DNA from: Pseudomonas sp. FP1742 | GTDB lineage: Bacteria; Pseudomonadota; Gammaproteobacteria; Pseudomonadales; Pseudomonadaceae | Direction: 5' to 3' | DNA: 64,000 nt | Assembly: GCF_030687145.1 (NCBI RefSeq) | Contig: NZ_CP117460.1 | Coordinates: 4,402,001-4,466,000 of the forward strand | Part shown: positions 35,466 through 44,178 of the stretch, piece by piece | Numbering within the stretch: the stretch's first letter is position 1 | Layout: each line of letters starts with the position of its first letter | The notes under the pieces: model-generated | Databases searched by the model: none | What the model was told of the DNA's origin: nothing | The model's input: the letters and a program-made list of their open reading frames with translations, nothing else | Program-made: the position numbers and the translations under genes

Positions 35466-37847
35466 TCAGCCCTGATTGCCCGGCGCCGGCGTCCATTGCC
35501 ACTGCATCACTTCGGGCATGTCCTGCCCGTGTTCGATGAGGTAGAGCTTGTGTTTCTCCATCGTCGCCCAGTAACGCGACCGGGCGGTCTGGAGTTGATC
35601 GTGCAGCCGGGGCACGCGCTCGATGACATCCAGGGCCAACTGATACCGATCCAGGTTATTGAGCACCGCCATGTCGAACGGCGTGGTGGTCGCCCCCTCG
35701 TCCTTGAACCCACGAACATGGAAGTTTTCATGATTGGTGCGTTTGTACAGCAGCCGGTGGATCAGCGCGGGGTAGCCGTGGAACGCAAAGATCACCGGCC
35801 GGTCGACGGTAAACAGTTCATCGAAGGCACTGTCGGGCAAACCGTGGGGATGGTGGTACGACGGCTGCAGGACCATCAGGTCGACGACATTGATCACCCG
35901 CACCCGCAAATCCGGCACGTATTCGCGCAGCAAAGTGACCGCCGCCAAGGTTTCCAGGGTCGGAACGTCGCCGGCACAGGCCATCACCACGTCCGGATCG
36001 CTGTCATCGCGGCAGGCCCAGTCCCAGCGTCCGATGCCGACCTGGCAATGACGAATGGCGGCATCGATGTCCAGCCACTGCCATTCCGGCTGCTTGCCGG
36101 CCACGATCACGTTGATGTAGTTGCGGCTCCTGAGGCAGTGATCGGCCACCGACAGCAGGCAATTGGCGTCGGGCGGCAGGTAGATCCGCACCACGTCCGC
36201 CGTTTTGTTCGCCACCAGATCGATGAAGCCCGGGTCCTGATGGGAGAAGCCGTTGTGATCCTGGCGCCAGACATGGGAGGTGAGCACATAGTTGAGCGAG
36301 GCCACGGGTTTGCGCCACGGCACTTCGGCGGCGGTTTTCAGCCATTTGGCATGCTGGTTGAACATCGAGTCGACGATGTGGATGAACGCCTCGTAACAGG
36401 AAAACACCCCATGTCGGCCGGTCAGCAAGTAACCTTCGAGCCAGCCTTCGCATACCTGTTCGCTCAGAATCTCCATCACCCGGCCATCGGTCGACAGATT
36501 GACGTCATCAGGCCCCAGCGGCTCCATCCACGCCTTGGCACTGACTTCGTACATTGCATCCAGCCGGTTCGAGGCGGTTTCGTCCGGGCCGAAGAGGCGA
36601 AAATTGCTCGACGTCAGATTGCATTTCATCACGTCGCGCAAAAACCGGCCCAGCACCCGCGTGGCCTCTGCCCGCAGGGCACCGGGCGCTTCGACGTTCA
36701 CCGCATACTGGGTGAACCGTGGCAGATCCAGCGCGCGCAACAGCAGCCCACCGTTGGCATGGGGGTTGGCGCTCATTCGCCGATGGCCGGTCGGCGCCAA
36801 CGCCGCGATCTCGGGCAAAAGGGTGCCATTGGCGTCAAACAATTCATCAGGGCGGTAGCTGCGGAGCCATTCCTCCAGTTGCCGCAGATGCTGCGGCTGC
36901 TGGAAGTCGGCCAAGGGCACTTGATGCGCCCGCCAAGTGCCTTCGACCCGCTGGCCATCGACGAATGTCGGCCCCGTCCAGCCCTTGGGCGTGCGCAAGA
37001 TCAGCATCGGCCACAGGGGCCGCTCCAGCGTCCGGGACGACGATCGTTGACGCGCGCCCCGCTGAATGTCGCGAATCTCCTGCACGATGGTGTCCAGCGT
37101 TCTGGCCAGGGTTTGATGAACCTCGGCCGGGTCATCGCCTTCGACGAAATACGGATCGTAGCCATAGCCGTACATCAACGCCGACAACTCCTCCTCGCTG
37201 ATGCTGGAGAGCACCGTCGGGTTGGCGATTTTGTACCCGTTCAAATGCAGAATCGGCAGGACCGCCCCGTCACGCGCCGGGTTGAGGAACTTGTTGGAGT
37301 GCCAACTGGCCGCCAGCGCCCCGGTTTCCGCCTCGCCGTCGCCAATCACACACGCCACGATCAGGTCCGGATTGTCGAACGCGGCGCCATAGGCATGGGC
37401 CAGGCTGTAACCCAGCTCGCCTCCTTCATGGATCGACCCCGGAATCTGCGCCGACACATGGCTGGAAATGCCATAAGGCCAGGAAAACTGCCGAAACAGT
37501 CGGGCCAGACCGTTGGTATTGCGCCCCACCGACGGGTTGAATTCGGTGTACGTGCCTTCCAGGTAGGTCTGCGCGACGATGGCCGGCCCGCCATGCCCGG
37601 GGCCGGCGATAAAGATCATGTTCAGGTCATAGGCCGTGATCAGGCGATTGAGGTGCGTATAGATCAGGTTCAACCCCGGCGTCGTGCCCCAGTGCCCCAG
37701 TAACCGTGGCTTTACATCCGCCAGCGTCAGCGGCACCTTCATCAGCGGATTGTCCTTGAGGTAAATCTGCCCGACCGCCAGGTAATTGGACGCCCGCCAG
37801 TAGGCATCCAGCCCTTCCAGTTGCTCGGCACTCAGAAAATCGCTCAT
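35466..37847 (-). CDS. Phosphoketolase (XFP family)
   Basis: A 793-residue thiamine-diphosphate enzyme that splits xylulose-5-phosphate or fructose-6-phosphate with phosphate into acetyl phosphate and an aldose phosphate. Family signatures are [48 protein letters not shown] and the C-terminal DFNVRG-like HVRGFKDEG. Length is as usual for XFP. The start at 37847 follows GGAGGA; an upstream ATG at 37886 is less likely. Acetyl phosphate gives ATP through acetate kinase, useful without oxygen. The perfect Anr box, itself the centre of a 38-bp palindrome, lies 72 bp upstream. Confidence 0.93.
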   Translation of the reverse strand: MSDFLSAEQLEGLDAYWRASNYLAVGQIYLKDNPLMKVPLTLADVKPRLLGHWGTTPGLNLIYTHLNRLITAYDLNMIFIAGPGHGGPAIVAQTYLEGTYTEFNPSVGRNTNGLARLFRQFSWPYGISSHVSAQIPGSIHEGGELGYSLAHAYGAAFDNPDLIVACVIGDGEAETGALAASWHSNKFLNPARDGAVLPILHLNGYKIANPTVLSSISEEELSALMYGYGYDPYFVEGDDPAEVHQTLARTLDTIVQEIRDIQRGARQRSSSRTLERPLWPMLILRTPKGWTGPTFVDGQRVEGTWRAHQVPLADFQQPQHLRQLEEWLRSYRPDELFDANGTLLPEIAALAPTGHRRMSANPHANGGLLLRALDLPRFTQYAVNVEAPGALRAEATRVLGRFLRDVMKCNLTSSNFRLFGPDETASNRLDAMYEVSAKAWMEPLGPDDVNLSTDGRVMEILSEQVCEGWLEGYLLTGRHGVFSCYEAFIHIVDSMFNQHAKWLKTAAEVPWRKPVASLNYVLTSHVWRQDHNGFSHQDPGFIDLVANKTADVVRIYLPPDANCLLSVADHCLRSRNYINVIVAGKQPEWQWLDIDAAIRHCQVGIGRWDWACRDDSDPDVVMACAGDVPTLETLAAVTLLREYVPDLRVRVINVVDLMVLQPSYHHPHGLPDSAFDELFTVDRPVIFAFHGYPALIHRLLYKRTNHENFHVRGFKDEGATTTPFDMAVLNNLDRYQLALDVIERVPRLHDQLQTARSRYWATMEKHKLYLIEHGQDMPEVMQWQWTPAPGNQG

Positions 37848-37907
37848 GACGTCCTCCGCCAGGGCCTGGGGTAAACCGCAAGACATGCGTCGATTCTGGG
37901 TGTCTGC

Positions 37908-37945
37908 ACGGCCTAAGACTTGATTTACATCAAGTCTTAGGCCGT
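37908..37945. promoter_or_regulatory. 38-bp near-perfect palindrome centred on an Anr/FNR box
   Basis: The arm ACGGCCTAAGACTTGAT (37908-37924) is exactly repeated in inverse at 37929-37945 around the 4-nt centre TTAC. The middle 14 bp (37920-37933) is a perfect TTGATTTACATCAA Anr box. It lies between the divergent phosphoketolase gene and FNR paralogue B. Confidence 0.85.
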
Positions 37946-37973
37946 CTATCCCGGCTCAACAGGAACAAGCTTT

Positions 37974-38019
37974 TCCCCGTTCATCGACTCTATCTGTAAA
38001 CGCCCGATTGAAACGGGGA
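37974..38019. promoter_or_regulatory. Inverted repeat upstream of fnr paralogue B
   Basis: TCCCCGTT (37974-37981) pairs with AACGGGGA (38012-38019). The left part continues CATCGA, matching the GTCGA after CCGTTC in the element before paralogue A. A TATGCT hexamer follows at 38027. Confidence 0.4.
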
Positions 38020-38061
38020 TCCGAACTATGCTCTAAGCTCCTGTGAGGGGGACTTTTTGCG

Positions 38062-38808
38062 ATGCCTGAAACTCGGCCGTATCAACATCATTATTTGAAA
38101 GCCGCGTGTGCCAATTGCAGCGTTCTGGAGTTGTGTCTGCCGATTGGCTTGACCAGCAACGAAGTCGAACGGCTGGACACCCTGATCATTCAGCGCGTAA
38201 AGGTTAAAAAAGGCGCAGCCCTGTACCGGGCCGGCGATCCGTTGCGCTCGCTCTACGCGGTGCGGATCGGTTCATTCAAGACCAGCATGCTGTCTGTCGA
38301 CGGTCGCGAGCAGGTCACCGGTTTTCAGATTCCCGGCGAGATGCTGGGTCTGGACGCCATCAGCGACGATCATCACACCTGCAGTGCCTTTGCTCTGGAG
38401 GACAGCGAAGTCTGCCCCTTCAACTTCACCCAACTGGAGAAGCTCGCTCTGGAGCTGCCCTCGCTGCAGCACAACATGAACAAGATCCTGAGCCGGGAAA
38501 TCGTCCGTGAGCACAACCTGCTGATGATGATGGGCAACATGAACTCCGATGAACGCCTGGCCGCCTTCCTGCTGAACCTGTCGCAACGGCTGAGTATTCG
38601 GGGTTACTCGTCCCGAGACTTTGTGCTGAAGATGCGTCGCGAAGAGATCGGCTCGTATCTGGGCCTGCGTCTGGAAACCATCTGTCGGGGCATCGCTCAT
38701 CTGCGGGACTCGGAACTGGTCGAGATTTCCGGGCGTAACGTCAAGGTGCTGGATCTGGACGGGCTCAAGCAACTGGTCGCCGGCTGCCACCGGGAGTCCC
38801 CCCTCTGA
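38062..38808 (+). CDS. FNR/Anr-type transcriptional regulator, paralogue B
   Basis: A 248-residue Crp/Fnr regulator with the four iron-sulfur ligands in place (Cys16, Cys19, Cys25 in AACANCSVLELC; Cys118 in SEVCPF). Its recognition helix LETICRGIAHL is identical to that of paralogue A, including Cys208 where FNR has Ser. About three-quarters of residues match paralogue A without gaps. A GAGGGGGA Shine-Dalgarno precedes the ATG. The zinc alcohol dehydrogenase follows 33 bp later on the same strand. It likely senses oxygen and controls island promoters; its exact split of duties with Anr and paralogue A cannot be read from sequence. Confidence 0.92.
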   Translation: MPETRPYQHHYLKAACANCSVLELCLPIGLTSNEVERLDTLIIQRVKVKKGAALYRAGDPLRSLYAVRIGSFKTSMLSVDGREQVTGFQIPGEMLGLDAISDDHHTCSAFALEDSEVCPFNFTQLEKLALELPSLQHNMNKILSREIVREHNLLMMMGNMNSDERLAAFLLNLSQRLSIRGYSSRDFVLKMRREEIGSYLGLRLETICRGIAHLRDSELVEISGRNVKVLDLDGLKQLVAGCHRESPL

Positions 38809-38841
38809 CGCCTGCGGTGCATCGGCTTTTGGAGAATCGTC

Positions 38842-39825
38842 ATGCGCGCCATGGTTCTGCATGCCCCCGGCCAGCCGCTGCAACGGGAAGAACGTCCCGT
38901 GCCGCAGCCCGGCGCGCAGCAACTGTTGATCAAGGTGTTGGCCTGTGGCGTGTGCCGCACTGACCTGCACTTGGTGGACGGTGAATTGCCGCAAGCTGTG
39001 TTGCCGCGGGTGCCGGGCCATGAAATTGTCGGTGAAGTGACCGCGGTGGGCGCCGATGTCGCGCCCGACTGGGTCGGCAAGCGTGTCGGCGTTCCCTGGC
39101 TCGGCTGGACCTGCGGTGAGTGCACATTCTGTCGCACGGGCCGGGAAAACCTCTGCGACCGGGCACAGTTCACCGGCTGTCATCGGGATGGCGGTTATGC
39201 CGACTACACGGTTGCCGATGCCCACTTCTGTTTCCCCCTCCCGGACACGCTTTCGGCCACCGAAGCCGCTCCGCTGCTGTGTGCCGGGCTGATCGGCTTT
39301 CGTGCCTTGCAAATGGCCAAAGGCGCACGCCATCTGGGCCTCTATGGCTTCGGCGCGGCGGCGCATCTGGCGATTCAGGTGGCGCGGGGCCGGGGACAGC
39401 AGGTGTATGCCTTCACCCGCCCGGATGACCACGAGGGCCAGGCTTATGCCAGGACGCTGGGCGCCGTGTGGGCAGGTCCCTCGGATCAGCCGCCGCCGCA
39501 CCCGCTCGACGCCAGCCTGATCTTCGCCCCCGTCGGAGCACTGGTGCCATTGGCGCTGGAAGCCAGCGTCAAGGGCGGCTGCGTGATTTGCGCCGGCATC
39601 CACATGAGCGACATCCCCAGCTTCCCCTATCGACTGTTATGGGGCGAACGCAGCGTCCGCTCGGTGGCGAACCTGACCCGCGAAGACGGCACCGCGTTTT
39701 TTGCCGAGCTGCGCCATACGCCCGTGCACAGCGATGTCACCTGTTTTGCCCTGGAGGATGCCAATCAGGCGCTGGCGAGCCTCAGAGCCGGTCAGGTCAA
39801 AGGGGCGATCGTGCTCGTCCCCTGA
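38842..39825 (+). CDS. Zinc-dependent alcohol dehydrogenase
   Basis: A 327-residue MDR-family dehydrogenase. The catalytic-zinc Cys and His are in ACGVCRTDLHL and PGHEIVGEV. The structural-zinc cysteines are CGECTFCRTGRENLC. The nucleotide-binding loop is LYGFGAAAH, where the usual G-x-G-x-x-G is partly changed (GFGAAA). This subgroup reduces aldehydes or oxidises alcohols with NAD(P). The gene lies 33 bp after FNR paralogue B and is probably in its transcript, consistent with a role in fermentative redox balance. Confidence 0.87.
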   Translation: MRAMVLHAPGQPLQREERPVPQPGAQQLLIKVLACGVCRTDLHLVDGELPQAVLPRVPGHEIVGEVTAVGADVAPDWVGKRVGVPWLGWTCGECTFCRTGRENLCDRAQFTGCHRDGGYADYTVADAHFCFPLPDTLSATEAAPLLCAGLIGFRALQMAKGARHLGLYGFGAAAHLAIQVARGRGQQVYAFTRPDDHEGQAYARTLGAVWAGPSDQPPPHPLDASLIFAPVGALVPLALEASVKGGCVICAGIHMSDIPSFPYRLLWGERSVRSVANLTREDGTAFFAELRHTPVHSDVTCFALEDANQALASLRAGQVKGAIVLVP

Positions 39826-39996
39826 CGCCCGATCCAGCCATTCGGTGTTTTTTCCGGCGCTATCCGCCAATACCGCTAGGCTTACGGATAATGTGGCCAA
39901 TCATTCGCCATTTTGCAGGGAGCGCAAAAATGGAATTAATGAACCGTTGGCAGCCTCTCTCCCTCAGAACGGCCTGTATGAGGGAGGAATGCCGTC

Positions 39997-41817
39997 ATGA
40001 AAATGTCTAATCATTACAAATGGTCTGCCTTGGCCGCCATTGCGCTGACCCTCTTCAGCGTATTGATATTTTTGCTGATCAAATCCTACTCATACGAGAC
40101 ATCGACCTACTTCGAGTCGCGGGACTTCGTGCGTCAACTCAAGCAATACGATGCCAACTGGAACGTGAAGATTCTGCGGGCCAAAATCGGCATGAACAAC
40201 AACCTGCTGCTCCTGGCGCCTCCAGAAGCGGAAGAACGCTGGGCACAGCTCGATAGCCTCAATGCGGTCGGTCCCCTCGCCCCCCTTTGGCAAACCCGAC
40301 GCCAGGGTTATCTGGATGCGGTAGAAAACAAAACCCGATTGGTCGAGCAATTCAAACAGCACAACACGGCTTTGCGAACTTCGCTGGATGCCCTGCCTGA
40401 GCTGGAAGATCGCATTCAGTCGCTGCGGGAAGATTTCAACGACAAACAACCATTGGAGCATGCTTCAGCGGCATCACTGGTGTTCGATCTGACGTTGGAC
40501 ACCCTTGAATACGCCCTCTATGTATCCAATGAAAGGGCCGAGGAAATCTCCGGACATGTGCAAGGCCTGAGTGAATACATCAATCAACTGCCGCCTGAAC
40601 GGCACCCGCCTTTCACTGCCTTTATAGACGCTGTAAATACCATTGTTCGAGAGCAGCCCCTGGTCAATGACCTGGTTGATCGCATTAGTGTCATACCTGT
40701 CGCCCAGCAACTGGACAGCATCAACGAGCTATTAAACGAAACACAACGGCGCACAGGCGCGACAGACCGCCAGTATCACCTTTACCTGGGGATATGCGCC
40801 GGCATCATGGCGCTGCTGTTGTTGTACCTGGCCGTCCGCCTGATTCGCAGTTATGCGCTGATCAACAAGATGAACAACGCGTTGCAGACAGCCAACGAGC
40901 GGCTGGAACAACGTGTCGAGGAACGCACCCGCGAACTGCTGGAAGCCGAACGCGAACTGGTCGATGCCGCGCGGATGGCCGGCATGGCGGAGATCGCGAC
41001 CAATGTGCTGCACAACGTCGGCAATGTGCTGAACAGCGTTAACGTGTCCGCGGATTTGATCACCCGTAAATTGTCGACCAGCAAAACCCTCGGCCTGGGT
41101 AAAGCGGTAAAAATGATGAACGAGCATGCCCAAGACCTGGGGCAGTTCATGACGCACGATGAAAAAGGCAAACTGCTGCCTCTTTACTTCAATCAACTGG
41201 TCGATTCCATTGCAATCGAGCAATCGAGCATCGTTGACGAACTGGCGCAACTCACCAAAAGCATCGATCACATCAAGGACATCGTCGCCACCCAACAGGC
41301 CTATGCCGGCGCCGCCCGGCTGGTCGAGCCGTTGAATGTCGTCGATCTGTTCGAAGATGCATTACGCATGAATTCCGGCGCCTTGAATCGGCACCATGTC
41401 ACGGTCACCAAAGACTACCAGGCCACGCCGACCATCATCGGCGACAAACACCGACTGCTGCTGATCCTGATCAACCTGATCAGCAACGCCAAATATGCGC
41501 TGTCCAAGGTCAGCGATCACGAGCGCCGCATGACGCTGGGCGTGCGGATCATCGACAACAAAACGCTGTGCTTCAGCGTCAAGGACGAGGGCGAAGGCAT
41601 CGCTGCCGAAAACATGACCCGCATCTTCAATCACGGCTTCACCACACGCAAGGAAGGTCATGGGTTCGGCCTGCACAGCTGCGCGCTCGCGGCGGTAGAA
41701 ATGAACGGCCACCTTCGCGTCCATAGCGACGGGCCCGGCCGGGGAGCCCTTTTTACCCTGGAGATTCCGTTGGAGACGGTACAGGTGTTGCCAGCCGCCG
41801 TGATGCCCGTTGGTTAA
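39997..41817 (+). CDS. Orphan membrane sensor histidine kinase
   Basis: A 606-residue kinase. TM1 is at about 9-27, an all-helical periplasmic sensor (DAHL-like) follows to about 260, TM2 is at about 262-283, and a coiled coil (NERLEQRVEERTRELLEAE) leads to the H-box with His339 in VLHNVGNVLNSV. The ATPase part has LINLISNAKYAL (N box), DEGEGI (G1) and GHGFGLHS (G2). No response regulator gene is adjacent, so its partner lies elsewhere. GGGAGGA precedes the start. It marks the right edge of the island; no Anr box was found before it. Confidence 0.87.
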   Translation: MKMSNHYKWSALAAIALTLFSVLIFLLIKSYSYETSTYFESRDFVRQLKQYDANWNVKILRAKIGMNNNLLLLAPPEAEERWAQLDSLNAVGPLAPLWQTRRQGYLDAVENKTRLVEQFKQHNTALRTSLDALPELEDRIQSLREDFNDKQPLEHASAASLVFDLTLDTLEYALYVSNERAEEISGHVQGLSEYINQLPPERHPPFTAFIDAVNTIVREQPLVNDLVDRISVIPVAQQLDSINELLNETQRRTGATDRQYHLYLGICAGIMALLLLYLAVRLIRSYALINKMNNALQTANERLEQRVEERTRELLEAERELVDAARMAGMAEIATNVLHNVGNVLNSVNVSADLITRKLSTSKTLGLGKAVKMMNEHAQDLGQFMTHDEKGKLLPLYFNQLVDSIAIEQSSIVDELAQLTKSIDHIKDIVATQQAYAGAARLVEPLNVVDLFEDALRMNSGALNRHHVTVTKDYQATPTIIGDKHRLLLILINLISNAKYALSKVSDHERRMTLGVRIIDNKTLCFSVKDEGEGIAAENMTRIFNHGFTTRKEGHGFGLHSCALAAVEMNGHLRVHSDGPGRGALFTLEIPLETVQVLPAAVMPVG

Positions 41818-41826
41818 GTTGCAGCA

Positions 41827-41920
41827 CCTGTGGGAGCGGGCTTGCCCGCTAAGACGGCGTCACAGTCGACATTGATGTTGCCTGACACACCGCTTTCGCG
41901 GGCAAGCCCGCTCCCACAGG
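41827..41920. repeat. REP pair (inverted Pseudomonas REP elements)
   Basis: CCTGTGGGAGCGGGCTTGCC at the left is inversely repeated at the right end (GGCAAGCCCGCTCCCACAGG). The two arms flank about 50 bp that resemble the middle of the pair at 42922-43015. Confidence 0.85.
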
Positions 41921-41951
41921 GTGACTAGTATTAGTCGCCCCACCACCCCAC

Positions 41952-42899
41952 CTATCCCACCAGCGCAATCAACTGCTGGCGCTGTGCATCCGTGAGCATC
42001 GGGCCGAAACCGGCACCGGCGTTTTCCGCCATGTAGCGCGGGTTGCCGGTGCCGGGGATGACACAGGTCACAGCCGGATGAGCCAGCAGGAACTTGAGCG
42101 CCAGTTGCGCCCAGCTATTGACCCCCACTTGCGCGGCCCATCCCGGTAACGGTTTGCCTTTCAATCGGGCGAGCAAACCACCGCCGCCCAAGGGCCGGTT
42201 GCAGATCACCGCCACACCGCGCTCACGGCACAGCGGCAGGATTCGCTTCTCGACGGCACGGTCGTCCAGGGCATAGTTGATTTGCAGAAAATCCATTGGC
42301 TCGGCTTTTAACACCGCCTCCACCTCGTCGTAGGCCGAGGCCGTGTAATGGGTGATGCCGATGTAGCGGATGCGCCCTTCGGCTTTCCATTGGCGCAAGG
42401 TCGGCAAATGGGTTTTCCAGTCCAGCAGGTTGTGAATCTGCATCAGGTCGATACGGTCGGTTTGCAGTAGCTTGAATGACTGCTCCATCTGCGCAATGCC
42501 TTCCTCGCGGCCACGGGTCCAGACCTTGGTGGCCAGGAACGCAGGCGAGCGAGGGCGATGGATCGACAACAACTCACCGGTGGTCTGTTCGGCGCGACCG
42601 TACATGGATGAGCTGTCGATCACCTTTGCACCTTTCTCGAACAACGCACTGAGCACGGCGGGCAGTTGTTTGTAAGCGGCATCGGAAGGCGCCACATCAA
42701 AGCCGCGATAGGTGCCCAGCCCGACCATGGGCAACGGCTCGTTGCTGGAAGGAATGGCTCGGGTCAGCATGTTCTTGCCTCCTGTTTGCGTCGATGGCGT
42801 CGATGCAGCAAAGGCCGGATCGAAGGTGAAGACTGCCGAAACACCGGCAGCCAGTTCGAGAATTTTCCTACGCGTAAAAACCACCATGGTATGGGCCAA
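41952..42899 (-). CDS. Aldo/keto reductase with twin-arginine signal
   Basis: A 315-residue protein. The N-terminus FTRRKILELAAGVSAVFTF is a twin-arginine export signal, cut near AFA. The mature part is an aldo/keto reductase barrel with the catalytic Asp/Tyr in VIDSSSMYGRAE, the catalytic Lys in LATKVW, the His in LMQIHNLLDW and the cofactor loop CVIPGTGNPRY. Export in folded, cofactor-bound form to the periplasm is implied. The start may be 42899 or 42887. REP pairs lie on both sides. Confidence 0.85.
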   Translation of the reverse strand: MAHTMVVFTRRKILELAAGVSAVFTFDPAFAASTPSTQTGGKNMLTRAIPSSNEPLPMVGLGTYRGFDVAPSDAAYKQLPAVLSALFEKGAKVIDSSSMYGRAEQTTGELLSIHRPRSPAFLATKVWTRGREEGIAQMEQSFKLLQTDRIDLMQIHNLLDWKTHLPTLRQWKAEGRIRYIGITHYTASAYDEVEAVLKAEPMDFLQINYALDDRAVEKRILPLCRERGVAVICNRPLGGGGLLARLKGKPLPGWAAQVGVNSWAQLALKFLLAHPAVTCVIPGTGNPRYMAENAGAGFGPMLTDAQRQQLIALVG

Positions 42900-42921
42900 T
42901 GCCAGTCAATGAAGTGCAATC

Positions 42922-43015
42922 CCTGTGGGAGCGGGCTTGCTCGCGAAGACGGCATCACATTCAACATTGACATCGCCTGACACACCGCATTCGCGAGCAA
43001 GCCCGCTCCCACAGG
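42922..43015. repeat. REP pair (inverted Pseudomonas REP elements)
   Basis: CCTGTGGGAGCGGGCTTGCT at the left is inversely repeated at the right end (ending CTCCCACAGG). Both arms carry the TCGCGAA core. The spacer ends CGCCTGACACACCGCATTCG, like the pair at 41827. Confidence 0.88.
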
Positions 43016-43106
43016 TCCGCACCGAGGCTCTCCTGTGCGGCTGACATTCCTGAACTACACTCTGGCGACGCTCAAGCAATCGCTGTCTCAAGGCCCAAAG
43101 CAGTCC

Positions 43107-43895
43107 ATGCCGTCCACTAAACTTAGCCGAATGTCGCGAACCCTGGTGTCTCTCTTCGCTTTCATCGCCATTGCATACCTGCTGCTCTGCGCCGCGCTGT
43201 TCGTGTTTCAACGCAACCTCATCTATTACCCGCAACCTCGCGCCATCGACGCGCCCCAATCGCTTCTTGAATTGTCAGTTGCCGATGCCCGGGTGCTGGT
43301 GACCGTGAGGCTGCATGACGGCCCGAAGGCGTTGATCTACTTTGGCGGCAATGCCGAGGACGTTTCCCGCAGCCTGCCGGCGTTTTCCCAGGCTTTTGCG
43401 GACTATTCGATCTACTTGCTTCACTACCGAGGTTACGGAGGCAGTACCGGGTCGCCCTCCGAGGAGGCGATTCAGCGGGATGCCATGACCTTGTTCGACC
43501 TGGTCTACAACACCCATCCCACTATTGCAGTGGTCGGGCGCAGCCTGGGCTCGGGCGTTGCCGTACGCCTGGCGAGCCAGCGCCCGGCTTCGCGGCTGAT
43601 CCTGATCACGCCCTACAACAGCCTGGAAGACCTCGCCGCGCGCCAGTTCCCCTGGTTCCCCGTGAAGTGGCTGCTTCGGGACAAGTTCGAATCCTGGAAA
43701 TACGCCGCTCACATCACGGTCCCGACGCTGCTGGTCGCAGCCGGGCACGACGAAGTCATACCGCGCTCAAGCACCGAGCGGCTCTACACACATTTCGCCA
43801 AGGGTGTGGCCTCGCTAAAAGTCATACCGGACGTGGGCCACAACTCGATTTCCGAGAGCCCCCACTACCTGCAAATGCTCGGTGCCGCGTTGTAA
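43107..43895 (+). CDS. Membrane-anchored alpha/beta hydrolase
   Basis: A 262-residue protein with one N-terminal helix (LVSLFAFIAIAYLLLCAALF) and an alpha/beta-hydrolase domain outside: YFGGNAEDVSRSL, LLHYRGYGGSTGSPS, the nucleophile VGRSLGSGVAVRLA, Asp in AGHDEVIP and His in VGHNSISE. This is the YfhR/BEM46 type. The start is uncertain; ATGs at 43035, 43107 and 43131 are in frame and none has a strong Shine-Dalgarno. The substrate is unknown. Confidence 0.8.
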   Translation: MPSTKLSRMSRTLVSLFAFIAIAYLLLCAALFVFQRNLIYYPQPRAIDAPQSLLELSVADARVLVTVRLHDGPKALIYFGGNAEDVSRSLPAFSQAFADYSIYLLHYRGYGGSTGSPSEEAIQRDAMTLFDLVYNTHPTIAVVGRSLGSGVAVRLASQRPASRLILITPYNSLEDLAARQFPWFPVKWLLRDKFESWKYAAHITVPTLLVAAGHDEVIPRSSTERLYTHFAKGVASLKVIPDVGHNSISESPHYLQMLGAAL

Positions 43896-44052
43896 ACACC
43901 ATCACACCAGCAAGCCTTTAAGCAGGTGGTCAGAAAAACGAAGTAAATACTTAACGTTTTTTTTACAATTCAACTGGCAGGGTATACGGCTGCCAGTTCT
44001 GCGGCTCATGATGTGCATTGCACAGAACTTTACCCATACAATGGAGCAAGGC

Positions 44053-44178
44053 ATGGAGCCAATGGTCGTAACAAGCCCAAAAAATCTACTGATCAGCGAG
44101 TACTTACAGGGGATTGTGATGCAAAAGCATCCTTTGCGCAGGATGGGAATCAGTCACGCACAGGCGCAGGCCTCATGA
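44053..44178 (+). CDS. Small ORF translationally coupled to the epimerase
   Basis: A 41-residue frame starting at an ATG preceded by GGAGC, containing NLLISEYLQGIVMQKHPLRR and ending in an ATGA overlap with the epimerase start at 44175. The epimerase has no good Shine-Dalgarno of its own, so coupled translation is likely. The peptide is not recognised. It could be a leader peptide or only a device for coupling. Confidence 0.4.
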   Translation: MEPMVVTSPKNLLISEYLQGIVMQKHPLRRMGISHAQAQAS

